From contig BCKQ01000005.1 of the NCBI GenBank assembly GCA_001600695.1, forward strand, positions 198,593-262,592: 64,000 nucleotides of DNA. Reading direction: 5' to 3'. This document shows, piece by piece, positions 9,909 through 20,749 of this stretch (position 1 is its first letter; each line of letters begins with the position of its first letter). A program made the translations under genes and the position numbers. The notes below the pieces were generated by a model. It made no database searches, was not told the DNA's origin, and saw only the letters and a list, made by a program, of their open reading frames with translations. The DNA is from Ascoidea asiatica. Lineage: Eukaryota > Ascomycota > Saccharomycetes > Ascoideales > Ascoideaceae.

Positions 9909-11696
9909 TTAAATATATTTTATTGTTTTATTCCAAAATGTAGCATCTGTTATACAATTTAATTTGATTGCATAAAAATGAATTTTGCCATTTCGTATGT
10001 AAATTTTATATAACCCTTTTGTTATTAACATATCAATTGGATTTACAGTATTACTATTATTGTTAGTACTATTACTGATTTTATGATTAGATAAAGATTG
10101 ATCCAACCAATCATTTTTCATTTCTACATCATCTATAGTAAAATTACATTCAAAAATTTCACATGGAAAAGATATACTATGTAAATCAGATAAAGGTTGA
10201 GATTTGAAAACTATTGCATTTGAGTTAAAAGGAAATTTATAATTGAAAGATTTTAATGTTGAATATATATCATTTGTAATCAAAGTTGAATTTTCAATAA
10301 AGTTTTTTAATAAATGAATAAATTTTAGAGCTAATTTATCTCTAAAAGTTAATATAATTGAATTATGATCAAAAATTAATAGTTTTGAGGAAGAAGAATC
10401 TACTTGAATTATAAGAGATCTAGCATATTTATCATCTTGAGTTAGTTTTTCTTCATTATATATATTATTATTATTATTGTTATTCTTAATATCTAGATCA
10501 TTTTGATTATCATCTACGTAAGGCCTTTTATATTTTAACACAGTTGATTTATTTGAAGAAATTTGAGTAATATTAAATGGAATTAGATTTTTTCTTAAAA
10601 CATTATTATAATTTAAAATAATTTCTTCTTTTAAGAAAAAAGGATTTAAAATAATTTTGAATTTAACTAAAGATTGAGCTAAAGCTTTAAACCTATAGTA
10701 TTTACATTCATTAATTAAAGAATATCTTAAAGAATCTGAAAATTGAAAAGAAGATATACTATCATAATTAATAAGAGAATTATCATTATTATCATTGTTA
10801 CTATTATTATTGTTATTATTATCAGCATTATTAGTAAGATTATTTGAATTATTTTTAATCGACTTTAATAGATTTAAAATAATTTGAAATAAATTTTGAT
10901 CTCTATTTGGTAAGATTATGGGAGCTTGAGGAGGGGGTCTAATTAAATTTTTTAATTGAATTAATTTAGTAGGATCTTGAAATATTGAATTAAAAGTAAT
11001 TGTAAAAAAATTTGGATAATTACCATTTGATAAAATTAAATCTTTTGAGAACTTAAAAGATTTATTACCAATTATACAAAAAATATAATTTGAATTATAT
11101 AAAGAATATTTTAATCTTGGTAAATTATAATAAAAGGCATCCGAAAATAAATAAACAAATTCTAATGAAGAATCAATATTTATATGATAACCTTGTAAAT
11201 GTAAATAAATTTTCTCAAACACTTCGGGTGATCTATCAATTGATAATAAAAGAGGTGAGTTATTATCAGATTTTCCATTTTTTTTATTATTTTTACTATC
11301 TTCATTCCTTTCATTATTTTCACCACTTTCAAAAATATCAGTAATAATATTATCATTATTGATATTTTTGTTGGCAATTTTTAAGAAATAGTTTGTAAAA
11401 TAAGAAGGAGCATCAGAAGATAAAGAAGCGCCACTTAATAAAAAAGTTTTGCCGCCAACGATGATTGTATACATATTTTCATGAGGTAAAACATTAGGAA
11501 TTAAAGGTTCGAATTCATTTTCCATTTGATTTTGAGAAAGAGAAGCAGCTAAAAATCTTGAAGACGGATTACTAGTAACAGTAGTGTTCTCAAAAGATTG
11601 AGATTGAGATTCATGGTGGATCCGAGACTGATCTTGATTAATATCCAAATCTACATCCATTGATAAACGCTGGTATAATATAAAACAATTTCTCAA
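9909..11696 (-). CDS. BTB/POZ-domain protein of the YLR108C/YDR132C type
   Basis: 595-residue protein. A KCTD-like BTB fold begins near residue 75 (MYTIIVGGKTFLLSGASLSSDAPSYFTNYF) and continues past an Asn/Lys-rich insert to ~200 (FEKIYLHLQGYHI, FVYLFSDAFYYNLPRLK). A second, BTB-like stretch follows (FCIIGNKSFKFSKDLILSNG, YPNFF). This arrangement matches the little-studied yeast pair YLR108C and YDR132C. Asn-rich runs are species-specific padding. The C-terminal ~100 residues look globular. The upstream Met gives a short extra leader (MRNCFILYQRLS). The Met at residue 13, starting MDVDLDINQ, may be the true start. The molecular function is not known. Confidence 0.75.
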   Translation of the reverse strand: MRNCFILYQRLSMDVDLDINQDQSRIHHESQSQSFENTTVTSNPSSRFLAASLSQNQMENEFEPLIPNVLPHENMYTIIVGGKTFLLSGASLSSDAPSYFTNYFLKIANKNINNDNIITDIFESGENNERNEDSKNNKKNGKSDNNSPLLLSIDRSPEVFEKIYLHLQGYHINIDSSLEFVYLFSDAFYYNLPRLKYSLYNSNYIFCIIGNKSFKFSKDLILSNGNYPNFFTITFNSIFQDPTKLIQLKNLIRPPPQAPIILPNRDQNLFQIILNLLKSIKNNSNNLTNNADNNNNNNSNNDNNDNSLINYDSISSFQFSDSLRYSLINECKYYRFKALAQSLVKFKIILNPFFLKEEIILNYNNVLRKNLIPFNITQISSNKSTVLKYKRPYVDDNQNDLDIKNNNNNNNIYNEEKLTQDDKYARSLIIQVDSSSSKLLIFDHNSIILTFRDKLALKFIHLLKNFIENSTLITNDIYSTLKSFNYKFPFNSNAIVFKSQPLSDLHSISFPCEIFECNFTIDDVEMKNDWLDQSLSNHKISNSTNNNSNTVNPIDMLITKGLYKIYIRNGKIHFYAIKLNCITDATFWNKTIKYI

Positions 11697-12650
11697 GAAA
11701 ATGAGTATTAGTTATAGAATAAATTAAGCCTTTTGCTGATTACTGCTAATATAATCTTTTATTGTAAACTTTCTTTATATGTCTGACTATATCTACTATA
11801 TTCTATTTCTAATATTTACTAGCAATTACGTAATAAACCCTCAAAACTGGCGATGTTCTACATTTAAGCTAAAACAAAAAACGCGAAAAACAGAAAACCA
11901 AACAAAGACTATCAGGAAGAGTGAAAGATTCCCAGTTGAGCAGGTTCAACAGACCTGCCAAAAAAAGTCTCTGAGTTGCAAGCAGGGCGCGTCCGTCACT
12001 CGCCAAAGCGGTATCTTCCAAAGTGCCGGGTGTATTACCACGTGTATAGGGTATTTCATGCTGCAACCAGTGTGGCAGGCTAGTAAAAAAGTAGCACGTG
12101 ATTTTGTTAGGGGTTTGCACGAATGGGATTCAAACAAAGGACAACGGTAAAAGCGGTGCTGCTTACTTTTTCATCACACGTCGAGCAGAGCTGGATTCCC
12201 TGAGAGAAATCTTCTTGTGTGGCAATTTGTAACTCGCAAAATCTACCTCAAATTCCAATATCCCAAATTACTTTTAATCCAGCTAAAAACATCATCGAGA
12301 TCAAGATCAACAACAACAACAACAACAACAACAACACCAAAATTGAAAGTAACATCAAATATTTGTGAAATAATCTGATAATATTTCAGTTGAAATTAAG
12401 GCTTTAAAGATTATTATAATTATCATAATCACTGGGAAATTTAATCTTATCTATTTTAAGACTATTTCTGAAAAATCAAACTAAAAAGAAAATCCAAAAG
12501 GAAAATAAAAATAAAAAAATATAGTCAAATAGTCAATTAGCTTCCTTGTTAAATATTTTATTAATCTTTGTTTTGCTTATACAATAAAATTGGGACTTCA
12601 AGTAGTACAATCTTTGTAAATATATAAATTTACTTGTACCTTAAGTCAAA
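11697..12650. promoter_or_regulatory. Divergent promoter with two CACGTG boxes and a CAA repeat
   Basis: 954 nt between divergent genes. The segment 11930-12240 is clearly more GC-rich than its surroundings. It holds CACGTG at 12039-12044 and again, as CACGTGA, at 12095-12101, both candidate sites for bHLH factors such as Cbf1 or Tye7. A hairpin with GCAGGT and ACCTGC arms lies at about 11939-11957. A CAA trinucleotide run is at about 12310-12339 in the likely 5' UTR of the downstream gene. An ORF across 11779-12150 exists but shows no family signal. Confidence 0.5.
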
Positions 12651-15600
12651 ATGAATCAGGAGCCATTTAATGAGTCAGCCATTGAGCAGTATTTTGAACA
12701 GTCTGTAACCAACACCAGTAACTCAAATTCATATCGACAAAGTCCATATGCCTCTGTTGAACAATTCCAATCCCAACAGGATTCTATTTCCAATGCTTTA
12801 AATTTCAATTTGAACTCTGATCATCCTACAAATTCATCTGTTCCTGAATTACAATCACAATTAAAAGATCCAGATCAAACTCAAGACCAAAATCTAAATC
12901 AATTAAAGTCAAAATCAAAGTCCAAATTAAAATCAAAATCTAAGACTTTAATTCAATCAAGTAAAACTCCTGAATCAAGCCACCTTACTTCATCTGCTTT
13001 AGCCAATAATTCAGTTTCAGTTCCTACCCCTTCTTCTGCTACTACTCCAGTTTCTGCTTCTGCTTCTGCTCATGTTCCAGTTTCCAATCAAAATCAAATC
13101 GATCACGCTTCAATCGTTTCTGCACCTACTATTAGTCCTCATGATTCTCAAATTAATGATTCAAGTAATATTGATAAATCGACTAATAGTAATTCCATTT
13201 CAGGGACTATTGACGAATCAAAATTACCAAGAGCAACATTACAACAAAAAATTGAAGTTTTAGATTGGCATAATGCAAGTGAAAGAAAGTGCCAACAAAC
13301 AACTGTAACTCATTTCAAAAAATTTAAAAGATTTTCAATAACAAAATCAACTTTTAATAGATGGGTTAAAGAAGAATCAAAATTAAGGAAAGATTTCAAA
13401 AATCTAAGTTTTAATTATAGAAATATTTATAAAACAAAGCCTAATTTAAAAAATCCAGAAATTAATAGAGCTTTAGAAATTTTTTATGAGCAATGTTTAT
13501 ATGAAAATAATACTGAACAAATTTCTGAAAGATTATTATTAAACAAATATCAATCTTTTGCTTTATTATTCAACCCAAACTTTGATATCTCAAAAGCCAA
13601 AAAATCAAATGGTTGGTTACATCATTTCAAAAAAAAAAATTCATTAAAAAAGAATTTAATTTTGGAATTTTTTAAAAAAAATGAAGATATTTTGAATATT
13701 AAATATCTTAACGCTGAAAGAATCAGAATTAAAGCAATTTTAAAAGATTATAATTTAAATAATATTTATCATTTTGATCAATATTCTGTAACATCAGATT
13801 TACCTGGTATTAAAAATTTCAGTAATTCAAACATAAAAATTCTAAAGCTAATTGTTGGTTTGTGTGTTAACGCAACTGGTAATCATTTACTAGATCCATT
13901 GATAGTTGGTAAAGAATCTTATAAAGAAGAATTAAAATTATCTAATTTTCATAACTATTTTCAAAATTACTCTCCAAAAATTACTAATGAAATATTTCAT
14001 GAATTTATTTCAAACTGGGATAATTCTATTGAAGAAACTGATTCAACTAAAAAAATTGCATTATTGGTCAATTGTTTATATTCTCATATAATTCCAAAAG
14101 ATAATTTAAAACATATAAATATTTACTATTTTAGTCCAAATTTTATCTCAAATTTAACCTATCCTATTGAACTATTTAATGATAATATGAACTTAGTCTT
14201 ACCTAGCACTTCAACTTACGCTTCTTTTAACAAGCTAAAATCTAATAATAATATCACCAATATTATCAATAATACTTTAAATAATAACATCAATAGTAAT
14301 ATCAACAATAGCATCAATAATAATTCAAATAATGAAGGAAATTTCAATATTTCCGGTAATTCTAATACTAACTCTAGTAATATAGATTTAAGTTTAAGCC
14401 AAAGTATTCGTCAGGATGATTTCCATCAACATATTGATGCGTTGAATAATTTTAGTCGTTTAGCAGATTTTAGTGATTTTTCTAATTTAAATACTTTAAA
14501 TACTTTAAATCGAATTGCAACAAATGTTATTAGTGATCCAAGTTTGTCTCAGCAATTCAATTTCAGAGATCCTGCTTTGCAGCAGCATCTTCCAGCTTCC
14601 CAAAGTACTATAGGAAATTTACAGCACTTTCAACAATTTCAAAATTTTCAAAATATTCAAAACTCCCGTAACTTATCTACAAGAAGATCACATTCTCAAG
14701 TTAATATGAAAACAAAACCTTTTAATCCAGCATTATTAAGTTCCAACGTCAAAAAATTAAATAAACTAGATATTCAACCCTTAAGTTTAGGAATATCTAG
14801 AATTTTTAAAAATTACTTCAAATTAAATCTATACCAATATTATATGTCAAGGTTAATATCTTATGATGAACTCAATGGATCTAATGAACCTATTAGCTCA
14901 TATAATTTTCGAACTCCAAATAATATTGAAGAGATTATAACCGAAAATTTTAATGGTGATGCACTTACAAAAATTATGAATCAACTTACTGAGGTTGACT
15001 TAATTTTTTTTGTTATTGACAGTTGGAAACGATTTAAATTTCAAAATGAAAAATTTGAAAAAAATGGTTCCAAAGCAAGAGAATCGGAAAAAAAATTATC
15101 CCGTGTCAATGACTCAAGTAAATCCTACTACACAAATTTATATTCGAATAATTCCAAGTTGGATAATAATGATAATAGAAATACTAATACTAATATTAAT
15201 ACTACCACTACTACTAATAATAAAAATAATAATCATAATAATAATAAAAACACTAATACTAATAGTGCTGATAATGCTAATGATAGTAGTAATAGTCATA
15301 TGAGCCCTGAAAATATAAATCAAAACAGTATAGCGAATATAAGTGAAAATAATGTGTCAAATAGAGGTCATTCAGAACGCTTAAACTCTTTATTGAACTC
15401 AACTTCAATAAATAATTTAACTTATGGTCATGAATTATTGAAATTAAACATTGTTTCAAATTGTTTCAGAAATAGTGATATTTTACCTGTTTCAAGAATT
15501 GATCTCTCAACAGATATTAACGGGGGGTCAATTAATCCTATCGTTTATTCTGATTATCAACAAGAGATTCAATTATTAAGAGTATTAAAAATTTTTGAAA

Positions 15601-16382
15601 GTAATGGGTTGATTAGATTGGCTAAAAGAAAGAAAAAGCATAGTGATTATGGTGATATTTTACCAGGATTGCTAAATAATACCGAAGGAGGAAATGAATC
15701 TTCTAATAATACAGCAGTTGAACCATTGGAAATTGAAGATATTTTGTTTCCTTGTGAAGAGTTTGTAATCAATAAACATTACACAGATGAAGAAATTGTT
15801 GGAATAGTCAAAACCGAACTACATAGTTATAATTTAATGCAAGAAGATTTAAAAAAGAAAGCCCTTGATGGAAATAAAGAAAAAGGAAAATCTAAAAAAA
15901 GCAAGAATTCAAAAAATAGAGATAATAATGATGATGTTGATACCCAGTTTCCATTAGGTGATAAAGCTAATCATTTAGATACCTTGGAATTCGATAGTAA
16001 TAATTTTGAGAATAATTTAGTAGTTGATCAAAGAAAAAAAGAGGCAGGAGGAGAAGATGAAGAACTTAAAGATGGTCTTGATGAAATATTAGGAATATCT
16101 AAACTTTTAAATAATAAAGTAAATTCATTTCTTTCCGATAATAGTAAAACATATTTTGGACAATCGAATTATTATTTCAAAAATTTCTTAAATTACTTTA
16201 TTCAAGAGAGTAATGAGCTAATAATGGATAAATATGATTTTTTTCACGACTTAGATTTCAAATCAACAAGTAATGATGGTTTTAATATAAAAAAAAAGTA
16301 TAAACGGAAAAACAAATTAGGATTGTCTAATATACATCATGATAGTATACTGTCCTATAAAAGAAGAAAAATAACGCAATAG
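12651..16382 (+). CDS. CENP-B/pogo-transposase-derived DNA-binding protein, Pdc2-like
   Basis: 1243-residue protein built on a pogo-type transposase plan. An N-terminal helix-turn-helix occupies ~190-250 (LPRATLQQKIEVLDWHN, ITKSTFNRWVKEESKLRKDF). A CENP-B-type second HTH lies at ~275-340 and ends in NGWLHHFKKKNSLKK. A DDE-like core runs over ~355-510 (IYHFDQYSVTSDLPG, LKLIVGLCVNATGNHLLDPLIVGK, ALLVNCLYSH). Asp376 fits the first catalytic acid. The usual second acid (in LLLDN...H) is Asn474 here, so the nuclease is probably dead. The rest is Asn/Ser-rich with a nuclear-looking basic C terminus. Yeast Pdc2, a regulator of pyruvate decarboxylase and thiamine genes, and fission-yeast Abp1/Cbh share this origin. 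A host regulatory role is inferred. Confidence 0.72.
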   Translation: MNQEPFNESAIEQYFEQSVTNTSNSNSYRQSPYASVEQFQSQQDSISNALNFNLNSDHPTNSSVPELQSQLKDPDQTQDQNLNQLKSKSKSKLKSKSKTLIQSSKTPESSHLTSSALANNSVSVPTPSSATTPVSASASAHVPVSNQNQIDHASIVSAPTISPHDSQINDSSNIDKSTNSNSISGTIDESKLPRATLQQKIEVLDWHNASERKCQQTTVTHFKKFKRFSITKSTFNRWVKEESKLRKDFKNLSFNYRNIYKTKPNLKNPEINRALEIFYEQCLYENNTEQISERLLLNKYQSFALLFNPNFDISKAKKSNGWLHHFKKKNSLKKNLILEFFKKNEDILNIKYLNAERIRIKAILKDYNLNNIYHFDQYSVTSDLPGIKNFSNSNIKILKLIVGLCVNATGNHLLDPLIVGKESYKEELKLSNFHNYFQNYSPKITNEIFHEFISNWDNSIEETDSTKKIALLVNCLYSHIIPKDNLKHINIYYFSPNFISNLTYPIELFNDNMNLVLPSTSTYASFNKLKSNNNITNIINNTLNNNINSNINNSINNNSNNEGNFNISGNSNTNSSNIDLSLSQSIRQDDFHQHIDALNNFSRLADFSDFSNLNTLNTLNRIATNVISDPSLSQQFNFRDPALQQHLPASQSTIGNLQHFQQFQNFQNIQNSRNLSTRRSHSQVNMKTKPFNPALLSSNVKKLNKLDIQPLSLGISRIFKNYFKLNLYQYYMSRLISYDELNGSNEPISSYNFRTPNNIEEIITENFNGDALTKIMNQLTEVDLIFFVIDSWKRFKFQNEKFEKNGSKARESEKKLSRVNDSSKSYYTNLYSNNSKLDNNDNRNTNTNINTTTTTNNKNNNHNNNKNTNTNSADNANDSSNSHMSPENINQNSIANISENNVSNRGHSERLNSLLNSTSINNLTYGHELLKLNIVSNCFRNSDILPVSRIDLSTDINGGSINPIVYSDYQQEIQLLRVLKIFESNGLIRLAKRKKKHSDYGDILPGLLNNTEGGNESSNNTAVEPLEIEDILFPCEEFVINKHYTDEEIVGIVKTELHSYNLMQEDLKKKALDGNKEKGKSKKSKNSKNRDNNDDVDTQFPLGDKANHLDTLEFDSNNFENNLVVDQRKKEAGGEDEELKDGLDEILGISKLLNNKVNSFLSDNSKTYFGQSNYYFKNFLNYFIQESNELIMDKYDFFHDLDFKSTSNDGFNIKKKYKRKNKLGLSNIHHDSILSYKRRKITQ

Positions 16383-18160
16383 TTTCCTTATAGAATAAAG
16401 AAATATAAGAATAACTTTTTTTTTTATTCAAAGATAAAAGTTTTCGACAATGGTCTCTACCATCAGTATTTTGAGGATATTAATATTAACCATTTTTTTC
16501 TATTTCATTCTTCTGGATTAGACTGGATAATAATTATGGTTTATTAGTTGTGTATTTTCTTATGTCTTGAAGAGTATGATATGCTACAGTGAGGTATAAA
16601 TTAAAATAGCAGATCTTGTTTGAAAAACATACCAGAATATACTGAGTCTTTATTCATGACTATAAGAATAAGAATATGAATAAGAACATGAATATGAATG
16701 TAAACTATGAACATAAATTATGAACATATGAATATGAATATATAATTATGAATATATAATAATTATGAACAAATAAATATAAGTATAAATATATGAATAT
16801 GAAGATTAGATAGATTTTACCATTTGAATATGCAAATGTCAGTATTATGAGCTAAATTAGACTTGGCTATCAAGGGTTTAACCAAAAATGAATATTGTAA
16901 AAATTAGAAAAATTGTAAGTATTCCAAGTCTAAAGGTTTGACAGGAACTTAAAATTCAATTGAATGATTGAGAAAACATAAAATTTTCTCAACAGGACAC
17001 AGTCAATTCAGTTGTTATTAAATTACAATAATCACAAATTAAATCGAAATCATCTAACGTTACTATATTAAACTTCAGAGTAAAACCAATAGAATTCAGA
17101 AATTAAAGTGGAGTTATGGATATTTCCATACTTCACAGGCGAATATATTTGACTAATGTTTTAATGTGTTTTTGGTGAGAATATCATGATCCTGATTGCA
17201 ATCCTGGAAAGAAACATGTTATGTTATAATACAATAATATAATACATTAATATAATAATATAATAATATAAAATAATTTTCGTTCTTCAAAACATCTGAT
17301 CAGTGATTTCATAATAATATCGTGCTATTTTTGGTGAAACTTTGCTCACCAGAGTCTCATGTTCAAGACCAAAAAAACGTAAAGAAATAGCCTGCAATTC
17401 AGACCACATTCTTATGATATGTAATAAAACTATTATTACCTGCCACTCTTTTTTACAAACAACTGAGGTATTCTTTAAAGAACATTTGGTACTCATTGAT
17501 AACATTTTCACTGGTTAAATCAGTGTTTTATTAATATCAAATTTGGCTTATTGGCATGGATAACAATCAGTACAGTATTATTATGCCCATGAAATTTAAC
17601 AGCATATCCACCAATAATTAGAACTAACTTCTAAATGTATTTTTTGCTTATTCATATTACAGAATTGCAAATTTACAAAGATATTCTTATGAGAATGTTT
17701 AATTTGCTAACATAAATCCTTCTTTCTTTCTATTATTTCATTCAATTCAACTTTAAATATTATCTTCAAATATGTACAGTATTCTTTGTAATAGCCAGGT
17801 CAATTATGACAGATTTAATTATTGTAGAAAAGAGTGTTTTTTTCATAAACATTTTGACATATTTTAGAAGATAAGTGGAGCAATTTTTGCGTTATAATCG
17901 TATCATTTTATATTTTATATTATGTACTACAATAATAATATAATAATAGAATAGTATCATCTCATATTATATTATCATATCATATCGTATCATACTAATT
18001 GATATCATATTATTTGATATATATTATAGCTCTAAAACACTTAATTGTAAAATCATGAATTGTATATATAAAATGAATATTTCCTTTTTTTAATTTTCAG
18101 ATATTTTTTTTTCTTTAATTGAAATTTGGTTCTTGGAATAAATAATAATACATAGAAACA
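16383..18160. other. Long AT-rich intergenic region
   Basis: 1,778 nt with no confident gene. It holds reiterated ATGAATATGAATAT-type runs at 16670-16810 and ATAATA/ATCATAT runs at 17225-17275 and 17925-18010. TACAGTA occurs at 17571-17577 and GTACAGTATT at 17775-17784. A 74-codon minus-strand ORF at 17287-17511 has no recognisable family and no supporting signals. Confidence 0.45.
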
Positions 18161-18709
18161 ATGATACCTACAATTAGAATTATTAACTCAATTAGCTTTC
18201 AGTCAAATTTAACTAATTGCAATTATTTTGATTATCCTTTATTACTTTCTTCAAATTTGGAGAATATTAATATACCAAAACTTTCAAATATTAAATCAAA
18301 TTTACTTTTTGTATTTTCAAATTTTTTTTCATTTAGAAATTTAGAAATTCTATTTATATTATCTTTAATGATTTCAATAATTGGTGCTTCTTCAACTTCA
18401 TTTATTTTTAAGTCTATTTTTGATAAAAAAAGAAAATTGCAAAAAAAACTATCAAAATTAAAAAAATATTCAATAAAAAAACTGAAATTAATCTACCTAA
18501 AGAAAAAATCTGGATCAAATGGAAATTCAAATAATAATATTTTTTTAATAGATAAAGATATTGAGAAAAAAATTGAAAAAAATAATGGGAATCTTCTTTT
18601 AAATGTTTTTCAATTTATTGATCAAATTATTTTTATTTCTGAAATTATTAAACCCTTGGTTCCATTTCTATGTATACTAATAACTCTATCTTTTTTTCTA
18701 ATAAATTAG
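18161..18709 (+). CDS. Small membrane protein of unknown function
   Basis: 182-residue ORF I do not recognise. It has two clear hydrophobic segments: residues ~60-85 (LEILFILSLMISIIGASSTSFIF) and the extreme C terminus ~160-182 (IIKPLVPFLCILITLSFFLIN). Between them is a very basic stretch (DKKRKLQKKLSKLKKYSIKKLKLIYLKKK), followed by a short Asn/Gly-rich and charged linker. The layout suggests a two-pass or tail-anchored protein of the ER, mitochondrion or peroxisome. AAACAATG is an acceptable yeast start context. Codon use resembles its neighbours. It could still be a species-specific or false ORF. Confidence 0.5.
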   Translation: MIPTIRIINSISFQSNLTNCNYFDYPLLLSSNLENINIPKLSNIKSNLLFVFSNFFSFRNLEILFILSLMISIIGASSTSFIFKSIFDKKRKLQKKLSKLKKYSIKKLKLIYLKKKSGSNGNSNNNIFLIDKDIEKKIEKNNGNLLLNVFQFIDQIIFISEIIKPLVPFLCILITLSFFLIN

Positions 18710-19413
18710 CTGATTCAATTCAAAGTTTTTCTTCAAAATTTCAATTCAACTTTTTAGTTAGCTTGCCTTTCTACTTGTGTAAAAGCATTTGAATATTGAA
18801 AACAAAATTTAGATAGTGGCCTTTTGCTTTTTAAATAACTATTGTGATTTGAATTTTTCTTTATTCATTAATCTCTCAACAATTTTTTATTAAGATTATT
18901 CAACACTGACATTAAAAATAAATTCTACTAGATTTATAAATAAGAACTTTATCTTTCAATTAAACTTCAGCAGGTTACTAACTAATGTATGAATAATATA
19001 AATATACATAATTATAGCTCTTAAAAGGTTAAGCTTCCTTTGAATTACCGTTTAAAAAGTTTGCTGAATTTCTTACTTTTACTAAATCTTACATTTTTAA
19101 ATAATGAAAATATTCTATTATTTTTTTATCTTGTTAAATCTGGATGAAAGTATACTTTTCAAAGAACATAATTTATATATTGATAATACATCATGTAGTT
19201 TCATAATACAAATTATCAAGTGTTTATAAACTTTTTAAACTTGATACATTTACGAAATCTTTCACTGAAAATCTTTTAACATTCATGCCGATAAATATAC
19301 CTGAATCACATTACTTTATTTTTTATGTTCATACTAAATCTAAAATACGTCTAAAATATGATTGTAGATTTCAACCTTTATTGGAATCATGAATTTTTTT
19401 AACAGTTTTTTCG
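18710..19413. other. Intergenic region between the membrane-protein ORF and POL4
   Basis: 704 nt between convergent genes. It is AT-rich throughout, with no ORF, repeat or RNA signal that I can support. It presumably holds two 3' UTRs. Confidence 0.4.
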
Positions 19414-20442
19414 TTAATTCAATTGTTTAGAATCACCAAAATTTCGTTCGTTTGGTGGATACCATTTTAATCCTAGAATTTGAAAGATTTTTTTTTCATT
19501 GAAACTTTCAAGAAGTTTTAATTCACCGTTGTCCGATCTTTCAAATAAACCATGATTTGTTAATTTCATTCCTTTATTTATTGCAAGTTGTCTAATATAT
19601 CTGTTAAATAATTTATTTCCTGTAAAGTATAAAAAAACGGAACCTAACTCTTCTCTTTTTGAAATTAAAAAATCAACTCTCCTACAAATTGCATTATCTC
19701 CAAGTTCAGGCAATTTGCTACCAGCATAGCATTTTTGATTTGTTTGAAGTAAAACACATTTAAGATATTTTTTTTTGAACAAAATATTAATAAAATTTTT
19801 TAATTTCAGATTTTTATGCACCAATAAAATAAAATCAATATCACCACAACTTTTTGCACCTCTTCTATAAGAACCCATGATATAAATTTCAAAATTTGGG
19901 TTTAAATCTTTTATTATCTTTCTTAAAAATTGATAATGCTTTTTACATTCTTCTCTAGAGATTCTAGTATTCCAATCATTATAATATTTTATACCAAATT
20001 TTTGCCTTGAAGTCAAACTAACATTTTTTTCAACACTTTGAATTGTTTTATAACCTTTTTTATACCAAGAATTAGCTAAACTTGGACCAACTCCGTGAAT
20101 TTTTACAAATAATTGAATAGTTTTTAAAGATTCTTCTTGTTTAAATTGTTCCAACTTTTGAATATTATTGGTTTTATAAAATTCTTCTATTTTGCTTGCT
20201 ATTCCATTTCCTAAATGCTCAATTTTTATTGCATCTTTATATGTTTTTATTGGATCAAGGATTGTCAACAAAGCATCAATAGCATAATCGTAACCTCTAA
20301 CTCTAATATCATCACCTAATAATTCATAAAAATTTCTAAGTTGTGTTAATTGGCATATTAACTTGAAATTTGGATTAGTTTGTTTGCCCTCAGGTTTTAT
20401 TTTAATTTTTGAATTAGAATCTTTTTCATTTAAATGAATCAT
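19414..20442 (-). CDS. POL4: DNA polymerase IV (X-family, Pol beta-like)
   Basis: 342-residue family X DNA polymerase, which fills gaps in end joining and base-excision repair in the nucleus. The 8-kDa-like domain lies at ~35-90 (LRNFYELLGDDIRVRGYDYAIDALLTI, LGNGIASKIEEFYKT). A helix-hairpin-helix follows at ~112-125 (FVKIHGVGPSLANSWYKKG). The polymerase site has GSYRRGAKSCGDIDF with Asp201 and Asp203, and the third metal ligand is Asp257 in RRVDF. FTGNKLFNRYIRQLA and the C-terminal thumb (GLKWYPPNERNFGD) complete it. Yeast Pol4 is longer and starts with a BRCT domain, which is absent here. A separate 100-codon ORF ends 4 nt upstream in another frame and might belong to the same protein. Confidence 0.9.
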   Translation of the reverse strand: MIHLNEKDSNSKIKIKPEGKQTNPNFKLICQLTQLRNFYELLGDDIRVRGYDYAIDALLTILDPIKTYKDAIKIEHLGNGIASKIEEFYKTNNIQKLEQFKQEESLKTIQLFVKIHGVGPSLANSWYKKGYKTIQSVEKNVSLTSRQKFGIKYYNDWNTRISREECKKHYQFLRKIIKDLNPNFEIYIMGSYRRGAKSCGDIDFILLVHKNLKLKNFINILFKKKYLKCVLLQTNQKCYAGSKLPELGDNAICRRVDFLISKREELGSVFLYFTGNKLFNRYIRQLAINKGMKLTNHGLFERSDNGELKLLESFNEKKIFQILGLKWYPPNERNFGDSKQLN

Positions 20443-20446
20443 TGAA

Positions 20447-20749
20447 TTACTCTTCTTTAGAATCAGTATCCGTAATTATTTCTTCTACTTCTTGATTATC
20501 TTGTCCAATACTCACTTCGGTATCTTCCTCGGCACCCACATAAGTTTCAATGTCTGTGTAGAATCCACTATAAGCTTCAGTTTCCGTATCAACTTCAGTA
20601 GTATTATCACTATTTATATTAGTTTGCAAAAAAGCTTCAGTTCTGGAGACATCCTTTTGATGTTTCTTTTGTTTTTTTTTATCTAAGGGTGAATTCAATT
20701 TTTTTTTCTTAAAATTATTTGAAATAGTTATCATTTCTTGACCGTTCAT
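20447..20749 (-). CDS. Short acidic ORF directly upstream of POL4, possible N-terminal part
   Basis: A 100-residue ORF on the same strand as POL4. It has a basic start (FKKKKLNSPLDKKKQKKHQKD) and an acidic Thr/Glu-rich second half, and resembles no domain. Its stop codon lies four bases before the POL4 ATG, in a different frame. The POL4 frame itself is open upstream of its ATG for only about 33 nt. The ORF may be the linker of an originally longer Pol4 split by a one-base frameshift, a first cistron of a bicistronic mRNA, or an unrelated small protein. Nothing in the sequence decides between these. Confidence 0.4.
   Translation of the reverse strand: MNGQEMITISNNFKKKKLNSPLDKKKQKKHQKDVSRTEAFLQTNINSDNTTEVDTETEAYSGFYTDIETYVGAEEDTEVSIGQDNQEVEEIITDTDSKEE

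Noticed and set aside
11779-12150. 123-codon ORF in the divergent promoter near 12 kb, with opposite-strand partners
   Set aside because: Overlapping ORFs in several frames of a GC-richer patch, none with family features.
17287-17511. 74-codon minus-strand ORF in the 16.4-18.2 kb gap
   Set aside because: No family resemblance, no promoter or splice support, and AT repeats on both sides.
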